From Microbacterium sp. oral taxon 186 str. F0373 (lineage in GTDB: Bacteria > Actinomycetota > Actinomycetes > Actinomycetales > Microbacteriaceae): a stretch of DNA of 64,000 nt. This document shows positions 40,950 to 48,674 of the stretch, one piece after another. Where the stretch lies: positions 1,452,023 through 1,516,022 of the forward strand of contig NZ_KE150457.1 in assembly GCF_000411455.1 (NCBI RefSeq). The letters run 5' to 3'. Under the pieces are notes generated by a model, which saw nothing but the letters and a program-made list of their open reading frames with translations, was not told the origin of the DNA and made no database searches. Positions within the stretch are counted from its first letter, which is position 1. Every line of letters starts with the position of its first letter. Made by a program: the position numbers and the translations under genes.

Positions 40950-40986
40950 GGGGACGGGGATCGCCACCTGCGGCGGTCCCCGTCCC
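40950..40986 (+). terminator. Hairpin between ytfQ and the ATPase gene
   Basis: A GC-rich stem (40951-40965 with 40972-40986, loop ACCTGC) follows the binding-protein gene. Partial termination or RNA stabilisation here would give more binding protein than transporter, a common ABC operon arrangement. Confidence 0.6.
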
Positions 40987-41037
40987 GCCATCCGCCCTGC
41001 ACGGGCGAGCCCACCCGATTCAACGAGGAAGTCTGCA

Positions 41038-42621
41038 GTGGTCACCGAACCCCTCCCGATCGTCGAAGTCCGCGGCACGTCGATCACGTTCCCGGGCGTC
41101 AAGGCGCTCGACGACGTGAACTTCCGCCTCCTGCCCGGTGAGGTCCACACCCTCATGGGCGAGAACGGCGCCGGAAAGTCGACGCTCATCAAGGCGTTGA
41201 CCGGTGTCTACCAGATCGACTCCGGATCGATCCTCGTCTTCGGCGAGGAACGGCGTTTCTCCGGCACGGCGTCGGCGCAGGCCGCCGGGATCTCCACGGT
41301 GTACCAGGAGGTCAACCTCTGCACCAACCTCACCATCGGTGAGAACGTCATGCTCGGCCACGAGAGCCGCTCCCTCTTCGGCATCGACTGGCGCAAGACC
41401 CACGCCCGCGCCCACGAGGTGCTCACCGAGATGGGTCTCGGCGACCTCGACCCGCGTGCCCCGCTGCAGTCGATCTCGATCGCCCTGCAGCAGCTCGTCG
41501 CGATCAGTAGGGCCATGGTGACCAAGTCGAAGGTCCTGATCCTCGACGAGCCGACCTCCAGCCTGGATGCCGCGGAGGTCGAGACCCTCTTCGGCGTCAT
41601 GCGCCAGCTGCGCGACCAGGGCGTCGCCATCCTCTTCGTCTCCCACTTCCTCGACCAGGTCTACGCGATCAGCGACCGCATCACGGTGCTCCGAAACGGC
41701 GGGTTCGTCGGCGAGTACCTGAAGAACGACCTCGACCGCACCGAGCTCATCTCCAAGATGATCGGCAAGGACCTCGGCGCCCTGCGGGCCCTCGGCTCCA
41801 ACCGCCAGGTCGACGAGCGCGACCGCACGCAGACGCCCGTCTACGCCGCGGACGGCATCGCCCGCAAGGGTGCTCTGGCCCCCACGGACATCGAGATCCA
41901 CAAGGGTGAGGTCGTCGGCTTCGCCGGCCTGCTCGGCTCGGGCCGCACCGAACTGGCGCGCCTCATCGTCGGTGCCGACAAGCCGGATGCCGGCACGGTG
42001 CGCCTGAAGGGCAAGAAGGCCAGCATCACCTCGCCCGTCTCGGGCCTGGCGAACCACATCGCCTACTCGACGGAGAACCGTCGCGACGACGGCATCGTCG
42101 GCGACCTCAGCATCCGCGAGAACATCATGCTCGCCGTCCAGGCGCAGCGCGGATGGCTGCGGCGCGTTCCCGCCAAGGAGGTCGACCGGCTCGTCACCAT
42201 GTACATGGAGCGCTTCAGCGTGCGCCCCAACGACCCCGATCGGCCCATCCGCCTGCTGTCCGGCGGAAACCAGCAGAAGGTCCTCCTCGGGCGCTGGCTC
42301 GCGACCGATCCCGAGCTGCTGCTGCTGGATGAGCCCACGCGCGGCATCGACGTCGGCGCGAAGGCCGACATCCAGGAGACGGTCGCCGAGCTCGCCGAGG
42401 GCGGCATGAGCGTCGTCTTCATCTCCTCGGAGCTGGAGGAGGTCGTCCGCCTCTCCGAGCGCATCGTCATCATGAAGGACCACCAGAAGGTCGGCGAGGT
42501 CGTCAACGGTCCGGACGTCACGGCGGAGCGGATCGTCTCGATCATCGCCGCCGACTCCGAGGCCGCCGCCGAAGCGAACGCGGAAGCGCTCGCCGACGAG
42601 GTCGAAGGAGAACAGGCATGA
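41038..42621 (+). CDS. ytfR: ABC importer ATP-binding protein (YtfR type)
   Basis: A 527-residue double ATPase of the carbohydrate uptake CUT2 family. The first half has MGENGAGKSTLIKALTGVYQ and VLILDEPTSSLD but a degenerate signature (LQSISIALQQLVAISRAM); the second half has LLSGGNQQKVLLGRWLA and LLLLDEPTRGIDVGAKADI. One active and one degenerate half are usual for CUT2 ATPases. GTG at 41038 follows GAGGAAG. It overlaps the permease gene (ATGA). Confidence 0.93.
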   Translation: MVTEPLPIVEVRGTSITFPGVKALDDVNFRLLPGEVHTLMGENGAGKSTLIKALTGVYQIDSGSILVFGEERRFSGTASAQAAGISTVYQEVNLCTNLTIGENVMLGHESRSLFGIDWRKTHARAHEVLTEMGLGDLDPRAPLQSISIALQQLVAISRAMVTKSKVLILDEPTSSLDAAEVETLFGVMRQLRDQGVAILFVSHFLDQVYAISDRITVLRNGGFVGEYLKNDLDRTELISKMIGKDLGALRALGSNRQVDERDRTQTPVYAADGIARKGALAPTDIEIHKGEVVGFAGLLGSGRTELARLIVGADKPDAGTVRLKGKKASITSPVSGLANHIAYSTENRRDDGIVGDLSIRENIMLAVQAQRGWLRRVPAKEVDRLVTMYMERFSVRPNDPDRPIRLLSGGNQQKVLLGRWLATDPELLLLDEPTRGIDVGAKADIQETVAELAEGGMSVVFISSELEEVVRLSERIVIMKDHQKVGEVVNGPDVTAERIVSIIAADSEAAAEANAEALADEVEGEQA

Positions 42622-43688
42622 CCCGTCTGAGGGCGCTCGTACGCACCCCCTGGTTCTGGGGCATTGTGGGCATCGTCCTGCTGCTGGCGCTGAACACGCT
42701 GAAGGACCCCACCTACCTCGCCCTCGGGGTCAACCCGACGACGGGTCAGCTGTCGGGCAACCTTCTGGACATCCTGCGGGTGTCGGCGCCGATCGTGATG
42801 ATCGCGCTGGGCATGACGTTCGTCATCGCCACCAGCGGCATCGACCTGTCGGTCGGCTCCGTCATGGCCGTCGGCGGCGCGGTCGCGATGGTCACCGTCA
42901 GCGGTCTGGGCCAGCCCACCTCGGTCGGTGCGATGTTCACCGCGATCGGGCTCGCCGTGCTGCTGGGTATCGTGCTCGGCGCGATCAACGGCCTGCTCGT
43001 CGCCGTCATCGGATTGCAGCCGTTCATCAGCACGCTCGTGATGATGCTCGCCGGGCGCGGTATCGCGCGCGTCATCACCGGCGGCCAGAACACGAACGCG
43101 GAGAACGCGCCCTTCCGGGCTCTCGCGAACGGTCAGTTCCTCGGGCTTCCGCTGAGCTTCGTGCTCGCGATCGCGATCGTCATCGTCGTCGCGCTCGTGA
43201 TGCGCCGCACCGCCCTCGGCCTCATGATCGAGTCGATCGGCATCAACCCGCAGGCCAGCCGGCTCGCCGGCATCCGCCCCCGCCCCATCCTCATCGCGGT
43301 GTACGTGCTGTCGGCGGCGCTCGCCGCTGTCGGCGGACTGTTCACGGTGTCGGAGGTCATGACCGTCGACGTCTCGGGCACCGGGTACCAGATGGAGCTC
43401 GACGCGATCCTCGCCGTCGTCATCGGGGGCACCTCGCTCGCCGGCGGGAAGTTCTCGATCGTGGGCTCGACGATCGGCGCCCTGCTGATCGCGACCCTCA
43501 ACAAGACGGTCCTCTTCCTCGGAGTCTCGGCCGCCGCGACGCCGGCCTTCAAGGCGATCGTCATCGTCGCGCTGGTGCTGCTGCAGTCCGAGCGCATCCG
43601 TTCCCTGGTGCTCCGCGGCGGCAACCGCACCCGCACACCCGCGGCCCCCCTCTCCGAGTCCACGCAGCCGAAGGAGGTCGTCGCATGA
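42618..43688 (+). CDS. ytfT: ABC importer permease (YtfT type)
   Basis: A 356-residue integral membrane permease of the CUT2 family with about eight to ten helices (for example LGMTFVIATSGIDLSVGSVM and AAVGGLFTVSEVMTVDVSGT). GIDLSVGS and the later EAILAVVIGGTSLAGG-like segment (ELDAILAVVIGGTSLAGGKF) are the CUT2 permease hallmarks. It overlaps the ATPase and the second permease by ATGA. Confidence 0.92.
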   Translation: MTRLRALVRTPWFWGIVGIVLLLALNTLKDPTYLALGVNPTTGQLSGNLLDILRVSAPIVMIALGMTFVIATSGIDLSVGSVMAVGGAVAMVTVSGLGQPTSVGAMFTAIGLAVLLGIVLGAINGLLVAVIGLQPFISTLVMMLAGRGIARVITGGQNTNAENAPFRALANGQFLGLPLSFVLAIAIVIVVALVMRRTALGLMIESIGINPQASRLAGIRPRPILIAVYVLSAALAAVGGLFTVSEVMTVDVSGTGYQMELDAILAVVIGGTSLAGGKFSIVGSTIGALLIATLNKTVLFLGVSAAATPAFKAIVIVALVLLQSERIRSLVLRGGNRTRTPAAPLSESTQPKEVVA

Positions 43689-44760
43689 GCGACGCATCCA
43701 CCACTCGCGAACGCTCCACGCCCCCGTCGGCCGGGCAGGCCGCGGCGATCGCCACCCCCCGCGCAACCGCGTGGTCGCGTGTCTGGGGCCGCAGCCAGTC
43801 GCTGATTCCCACGCTCGCGGCGGTCGTGCTGTTCATCAGCATGCTCGTGTACGCGGAGATCGCCTACGGCCGGGTCTTCCACCTCGGCACGATGTCGAGT
43901 CTGCTCGTGAGTTTCGCCCCGACGATCATCCTGGCCGTGGCCATGACGATCGTGATCCTCTCCGGCGGCATCGACCTGTCCGTCGGCGCCGTCGTGGCGT
44001 TCACCTCGGTCGCCGGGGTGATGCTCATGGGCGCGGGGGTGAACGCGTGGCTCGCGATCGTCATCATGATCGTGCTCGGCGCGCTGTTCGGTCTGGTCTC
44101 GGGCGTGCTGATCCAGTTCTTCAACGTGCAGCCCTTCATCGCGACGCTCGCGATGATGTTCCTCGCGCGCGGCCTCGCCTCGATCCTGTCGACGGTGCCC
44201 GTGCACGCGCCGGAGGGCTCTCCGATCCTGCTGCTGGCCACGGACTTCAAGCTCATCGACGGCCCTAAGACCAACGATCTCGTCCTCACGCCCGGCTTCT
44301 TCATCGCCGTCGTCGTCGTGATCGCCGCGGTCTTCTTCCTGCACCGCACCCGCACGGGACGCACGATCTACGCGATCGGCGGTGCCGAGTCGTCGGCCCA
44401 GCTGATGGGCCTGCCCGTGGCCCGCACGCGGGTGTGTGGATCTACATCCTCAGCGGCGCTCTCGCCGGCCTTGCCGGAGTGGTCTACACCGCAGAGGTGG
44501 GCGGCAAAGCGCAGAACGTCACCGGCATCGGCTGGGAGCTCGACGCGATCGCTGCGGTCGTGATCGGCGGCACGCTGCTCACCGGCGGCGTCGGCTACGT
44601 GCTGGGTTCCGTGGTGGGCACGCTCGTGCTCGCCGCCCTGTGGATGATCATCACGAAGGACGGCTCGATCAAGCCCGAGTACCTCACGATCATCACCGGC
44701 GGCATCCTCCTCGCCTTCGTGCTGCTGCAGCGGGTGCTCACGAAGCGGAGGAGCGAGTGA
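43685..44760 (+). pseudogene. yjfF: ABC importer permease (YjfF type), frameshifted
   Basis: From 43685 the frame is an ordinary CUT2 permease (GGIDLSVGAVVAFTSVAGVM, FIATLAMMFLARGLASIL, IYAIGGAESSAQLMGLPVAR) until about 44431. There the sequence reads GGTGTGTGG, and the rest of the protein (VWIYILSGALAGLAGVVYTA ... ELDAIAAVVIGGTLLTGGVG) continues in another frame. Removing one GT restores a single frame of normal length. The lesion lies in a short GT repeat, so slippage in the cell or in sequencing is likely. If real, the importer would lose one of its two permeases. Confidence 0.8.
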
Positions 44761-45482
44761 GCGCGCCGGCAGGCAGCCCGATGATCGACGAGCACCTGCA
44801 GGAGCGCATCGACGCCGTCCGCGCCGATGTGGCCGCGCTGCACACGGAGCTCGTGCGGTACGGCCTGGTGGTCTGGACGGGCGGCAACGTCTCTGGGCGC
44901 GTGCCGGACAGCGACCTCTTCGTGATCAAGCCCTCGGGCGTCTCCTACGACGACCTCGCCCCCGAGAACATGATCCTCTGCGACCTCGACGGCGCCGTCA
45001 TCGCGGGAACGTCGGGCAGCGACCGCAGCCCGTCCAGCGACACCGCGGCCCACGCGTACGTGTACCGGCACATGCCCGAGGTCGGCGGTGTCGTGCACAC
45101 CCACTCCGACTACGCGGTGGCGTGGGCGGCGCGCGGCGAGGAGATTCCCTGCGTCATCACGGCCATGGCCGATGAGTTCGGTGGGCCGATCCCGGTCGGG
45201 CCGTTCGCCATCATCGGCGACGACTCCATCGGCCGCGGCATCGTGGACACGCTGCGCGGGCACCGCAGTCGCGCAGTGCTCATGCAGAACCACGGCCCCT
45301 TCACGATCGGCGTCAACGCCAAGGATGCCGTGAAGGCCGCCGTCATGTGCGAGGACGTCGCCCGGACGGTGCACATCGCGCGCCAGGCCGGCGAGCTGAT
45401 CCCGATCCCGCAGGACAAGATCGACGCGCTCTACAACCGCTACCAGAACGTCTACGGGCAGGGAACGGACGAGCGTCGATGA
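44757..45482 (+). CDS. araD: L-ribulose-5-phosphate 4-epimerase
   Basis: Converts L-ribulose 5-phosphate to D-xylulose 5-phosphate, last step of the arabinose pathway. The 241-residue chain has VWTGGNVSGR (substrate loop), the zinc site with HTHSDYAVAWA (two histidines) and QNHGPFTIG (third histidine). GTG at 44757 overlaps the stop of the permease gene; an ATG at 44781 is the alternative. Translation is probably coupled to the permease and to the following kinase. Confidence 0.93.
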   Translation: MSAPAGSPMIDEHLQERIDAVRADVAALHTELVRYGLVVWTGGNVSGRVPDSDLFVIKPSGVSYDDLAPENMILCDLDGAVIAGTSGSDRSPSSDTAAHAYVYRHMPEVGGVVHTHSDYAVAWAARGEEIPCVITAMADEFGGPIPVGPFAIIGDDSIGRGIVDTLRGHRSRAVLMQNHGPFTIGVNAKDAVKAAVMCEDVARTVHIARQAGELIPIPQDKIDALYNRYQNVYGQGTDERR

Positions 45483-47077
45483 GCGGGGAGGCGGCGGACG
45501 CGATCCGCACGGGTCGCACGAGTCTCGGCATCGAGTTCGGCTCGACGCGCATCAAAGCCTGTCTCGTGGACGCCGAAGCGCCCGCGAGCGTGCTCGGCGT
45601 CGGCTCGCACGCGTGGGAGAACAGACTCGAAGACGGCCTGTGGACCTACCCGCTGGAAGCGATCTGGGAGGGGCTGCAGGCCGCGTACGCCGACCTCGTC
45701 GCCGATCTCGAGCGCACCCACGGCGTGACCCCCGAGTCCGTGGGATCGATCGGTGTGTCGGCGATGATGCACGGCTACCTCGCCTTCGACGAGGCGGGCG
45801 AGCTGCTCGTTCCCTTCCGGACCTGGCGCAACACGAACACCGCCGCAGCGGCGGCGGAGTTGTCCGAGCTGTTCGGGGTCAACATTCCGCTGCGCTGGTC
45901 GATCGCGCACCTGCGCCAGGCGGTCATCGACCGAGAGTCACACGTGTCGCGAGTGGCCGCCGTCAACACGCTCGCCGGATACGTCCACGAACGCTTGACC
46001 GGTCGTCGCGTGCTCGGCGTCGGTGACGCGTCGGGCATGTTCCCGATCGCCGCGGGCACCGCCGACTACGACGAGCGGCTCATCGCGCGCTTCGACGCAC
46101 TCGCGCCGGGAGCGATCCCCCCGCTGCGTGCCCTGCTGCCCGAGGCGCTGCCCGCCGGCGCGAACGCCGGCACCTTGACGGCGAACGGTGCGGCCCTGCT
46201 CGATCCGAGCGGCCGACTGCGTCCCGGCATCCCGCTGTGTCCTCCGGAGGGCGATGCGGGCACGGGCATGGTCGCGACCGGCGCCGTCGCGCCGCGCACC
46301 GGCAATGTCAGCGCCGGCACCTCCATCTTCGCGATGGTCGTGCTGGAGGGCCCGCTCGCCGCCCAGCACCACGAGCTCGATCTCGTCACCACTCCCGCCG
46401 GAGACCCCGTCGCGATGGTCCACTGCAACAACGGCGCCAGCGAGCTGGCGGCGTGGGCGGGGCTGTTTCGTCGGTTCGCGGCGGCATCCGGCACCCCGTT
46501 GGACGACGACGAGGTCTTCGGCGTGCTGCTGCGCGAAGCCCTCGACGGCGACGCCGACGCGGGAGGCCTGCTGGCGTACAACCACCTGGCCGGTGAGCCG
46601 ATCGCCGGCCTCACGGCGGGGCGCCCGCTCTTCGTGCGCACCCCGGAATCGACACTCAGTCTCGCGAACGTCATGCGCGCACAGGTCTACGGCGTGTTCG
46701 GCACGCTCGCCCTCGGCATGCAGGTGCTCGCCGCAGAGGGCGTGGCGCTGGATCGCATGTACGCGCACGGTGGGGTCTTCCGCACGGCCGGGGTCGCGCA
46801 GCGCTTCCTCGCCGCGGCGCTGGATGCGCCGGTCGCCGTGGGAGAGACCGCCTCGGAGGGCGGGGCGTGGGGCATCGCCGTCCTGGCGGCGTTCCACCGC
46901 GCCGTGGCCCAGGGGCGCGACCTCACGCTGGGCACCTACCTCGACGAGACCGTGTTCGCGGATGCCGCGGCATCCGTCGTCGAGCCCGTTCCCGCGGATG
47001 TCGCGGGATTCGCCACCTACCTCGACCGCTACCGAGCCGGCCTCGCCGTCGAGGCGGCGGCCGTCCACTCACTCTGA
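45479..47077 (+). CDS. araB: FGGY-family carbohydrate kinase, probable L-ribulokinase
   Basis: A 532-residue ASKHA-fold kinase. The N-terminal [15 protein letters not shown] is the phosphate loop 1, [16 protein letters not shown] and FRTWRNTNT form the substrate side, and [20 protein letters not shown] and [20 protein letters not shown] are the C-terminal ATP loops. By neighbours AraA and AraD it should phosphorylate L-ribulose; xylulokinase-like members look alike, so this rests on context. Start ATG overlaps the araD stop by 4 bases. Confidence 0.85.
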   Translation: MSGEAADAIRTGRTSLGIEFGSTRIKACLVDAEAPASVLGVGSHAWENRLEDGLWTYPLEAIWEGLQAAYADLVADLERTHGVTPESVGSIGVSAMMHGYLAFDEAGELLVPFRTWRNTNTAAAAAELSELFGVNIPLRWSIAHLRQAVIDRESHVSRVAAVNTLAGYVHERLTGRRVLGVGDASGMFPIAAGTADYDERLIARFDALAPGAIPPLRALLPEALPAGANAGTLTANGAALLDPSGRLRPGIPLCPPEGDAGTGMVATGAVAPRTGNVSAGTSIFAMVVLEGPLAAQHHELDLVTTPAGDPVAMVHCNNGASELAAWAGLFRRFAAASGTPLDDDEVFGVLLREALDGDADAGGLLAYNHLAGEPIAGLTAGRPLFVRTPESTLSLANVMRAQVYGVFGTLALGMQVLAAEGVALDRMYAHGGVFRTAGVAQRFLAAALDAPVAVGETASEGGAWGIAVLAAFHRAVAQGRDLTLGTYLDETVFADAAASVVEPVPADVAGFATYLDRYRAGLAVEAAAVHSL

Positions 47078-47127
47078 GGACGTCTCGATCTTCGAGGCTT
47101 CTCACACTCACCGACCGGAAAGACATC

Positions 47128-48630
47128 ATGACCCTCTCCACCTCTCTCGAGAACTACACCGTTTGGTTCGTCACCGGCAGCCAGGGGCTGTACGGAGAGG
47201 AGACCCTGCGCCAGGTCGCCGCGCAGTCCCAGCAGGTGGCGGCGGGCCTGAGCGCCCTGCCGGTGCGCGTCGAGTGGAAGCCCGTGCTCACCGATTCGGA
47301 CTCCATTCGGCGCCTGGCGCTCGACGCCAACAGTGACGACTCGGTGATCGGCGTCGTCGCCTGGATGCACACGTTCAGCCCGGCGAAGATGTGGATCGCA
47401 GGTCTCGACGCCCTACAGAAGCCCCTGCTGCACCTGCACACGCAGGCGAACGTCGAGCTGCCCTGGGAGGACATCGACTTCGACTTCATGAACCTGAACC
47501 AGGCCGCCCACGGCGACCGGGAGTTCGGCTACATCCAGACGCGCCTGGGCGTGGCGCGCAAGACGGTCGTCGGGCACGTCTCCAACCCCGCCGTTCTCGC
47601 TCAGATCGAGCAGTGGCAGCGCGCCGCCGCCGGGTGGCAGGCCGCGCGCACGCTGAAGCTCGCCCGCTTCGGTGACAACATGCGCTACGTCGCCGTCACC
47701 GAGGGCGACAAGACCGAGGCCGAGCTCCGTTTCGGCGTGCAGGTGAACACGTGGGGCGTGAACGAGCTCGCGGATGCCGTCGCGGCGGCATCCGAGGCCG
47801 ACATCGACGCCCTCGTGCAGGTGTACCTCGACGAGTACGACGTCGCCGAGGAGCTGCTGCCCGGTGCCGAACGCCACCAGTCGCTGCGCGACGGCGCCGC
47901 GATCGAGGTCGGTCTGCGGACGTTCCTGGAAGCCGGTGGCTTCGGTGCCTTCACGACCTCGTTCGAGGACCTCGGCGCTCTGCCGCAGCTCCCCGGGCTC
48001 GCCGTGCAGCGCCTGATGGCCGAGGGATACGGCTTCGGCGCGGAGGGCGACTGGAAGACCGCGATCCTCGTCCGCGTGGCCAACGTCATGGGCGCGGGGC
48101 TGCCCGGCGGAGCGAGCCTCATGGAGGACTACACCTACGACCTGGTCGCGGGGGACGAGAAGATCCTCGGCGCGCACATGCTCGAGGTCTCGCCCTCGCT
48201 GACGACGCAGAAGCCGCGGCTGGAGATCCACCCGCTCGGCATCGGCGGCAAGGACGACCCCGTCCGCCTCGTCTTCACGGCCGACCCGGGCCCGGCCGTC
48301 GTGGTCGCGATGAGTGACATGCGCGATCGGTTCCGTCTCGTGGCCAACGTCGTCGAGAACGTCGAGGCCCCCGACCTGCCGAAGCTTCCCGTCGGGCGGG
48401 CGATCTGGAAGCCGGCCCCCGACTTCGCCACCAGTGCCGCCTGCTGGCTCACCGCCGGCGCCGCCCACCACACCGTGATGACCACCGCCGTCGGCATCGA
48501 GGTGTTCCGCGACTTCGCGGACATCGCCGGCACCGAGCTTCTCGTCATCGACGAGGACACGACCGTGCGCGGATTCCAGAAGGAGTTGCGCTGGAACCAG
48601 GCGTACTACCGCCTGGCCCAGGGCCTCTGA
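47128..48630 (+). CDS. araA: L-arabinose isomerase
   Basis: Converts L-arabinose to L-ribulose (EC 5.3.1.4). The 500-residue chain shows [19 protein letters not shown] at the start, [17 protein letters not shown], the metal-site glutamates in [13 protein letters not shown] and LMEDYTYDL, and the histidines in GAHMLEVSP and [11 protein letters not shown], all as in the family. It follows the kinase by 50 bases and precedes the extracellular enzyme, so the cluster contains all three L-arabinose steps. Confidence 0.95.
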   Translation: MTLSTSLENYTVWFVTGSQGLYGEETLRQVAAQSQQVAAGLSALPVRVEWKPVLTDSDSIRRLALDANSDDSVIGVVAWMHTFSPAKMWIAGLDALQKPLLHLHTQANVELPWEDIDFDFMNLNQAAHGDREFGYIQTRLGVARKTVVGHVSNPAVLAQIEQWQRAAAGWQAARTLKLARFGDNMRYVAVTEGDKTEAELRFGVQVNTWGVNELADAVAAASEADIDALVQVYLDEYDVAEELLPGAERHQSLRDGAAIEVGLRTFLEAGGFGAFTTSFEDLGALPQLPGLAVQRLMAEGYGFGAEGDWKTAILVRVANVMGAGLPGGASLMEDYTYDLVAGDEKILGAHMLEVSPSLTTQKPRLEIHPLGIGGKDDPVRLVFTADPGPAVVVAMSDMRDRFRLVANVVENVEAPDLPKLPVGRAIWKPAPDFATSAACWLTAGAAHHTVMTTAVGIEVFRDFADIAGTELLVIDEDTTVRGFQKELRWNQAYYRLAQGL

Positions 48631-48674
48631 CCCCGACCTCACCACCCCCACCCGAAACACGAGGAACTCTCTCG

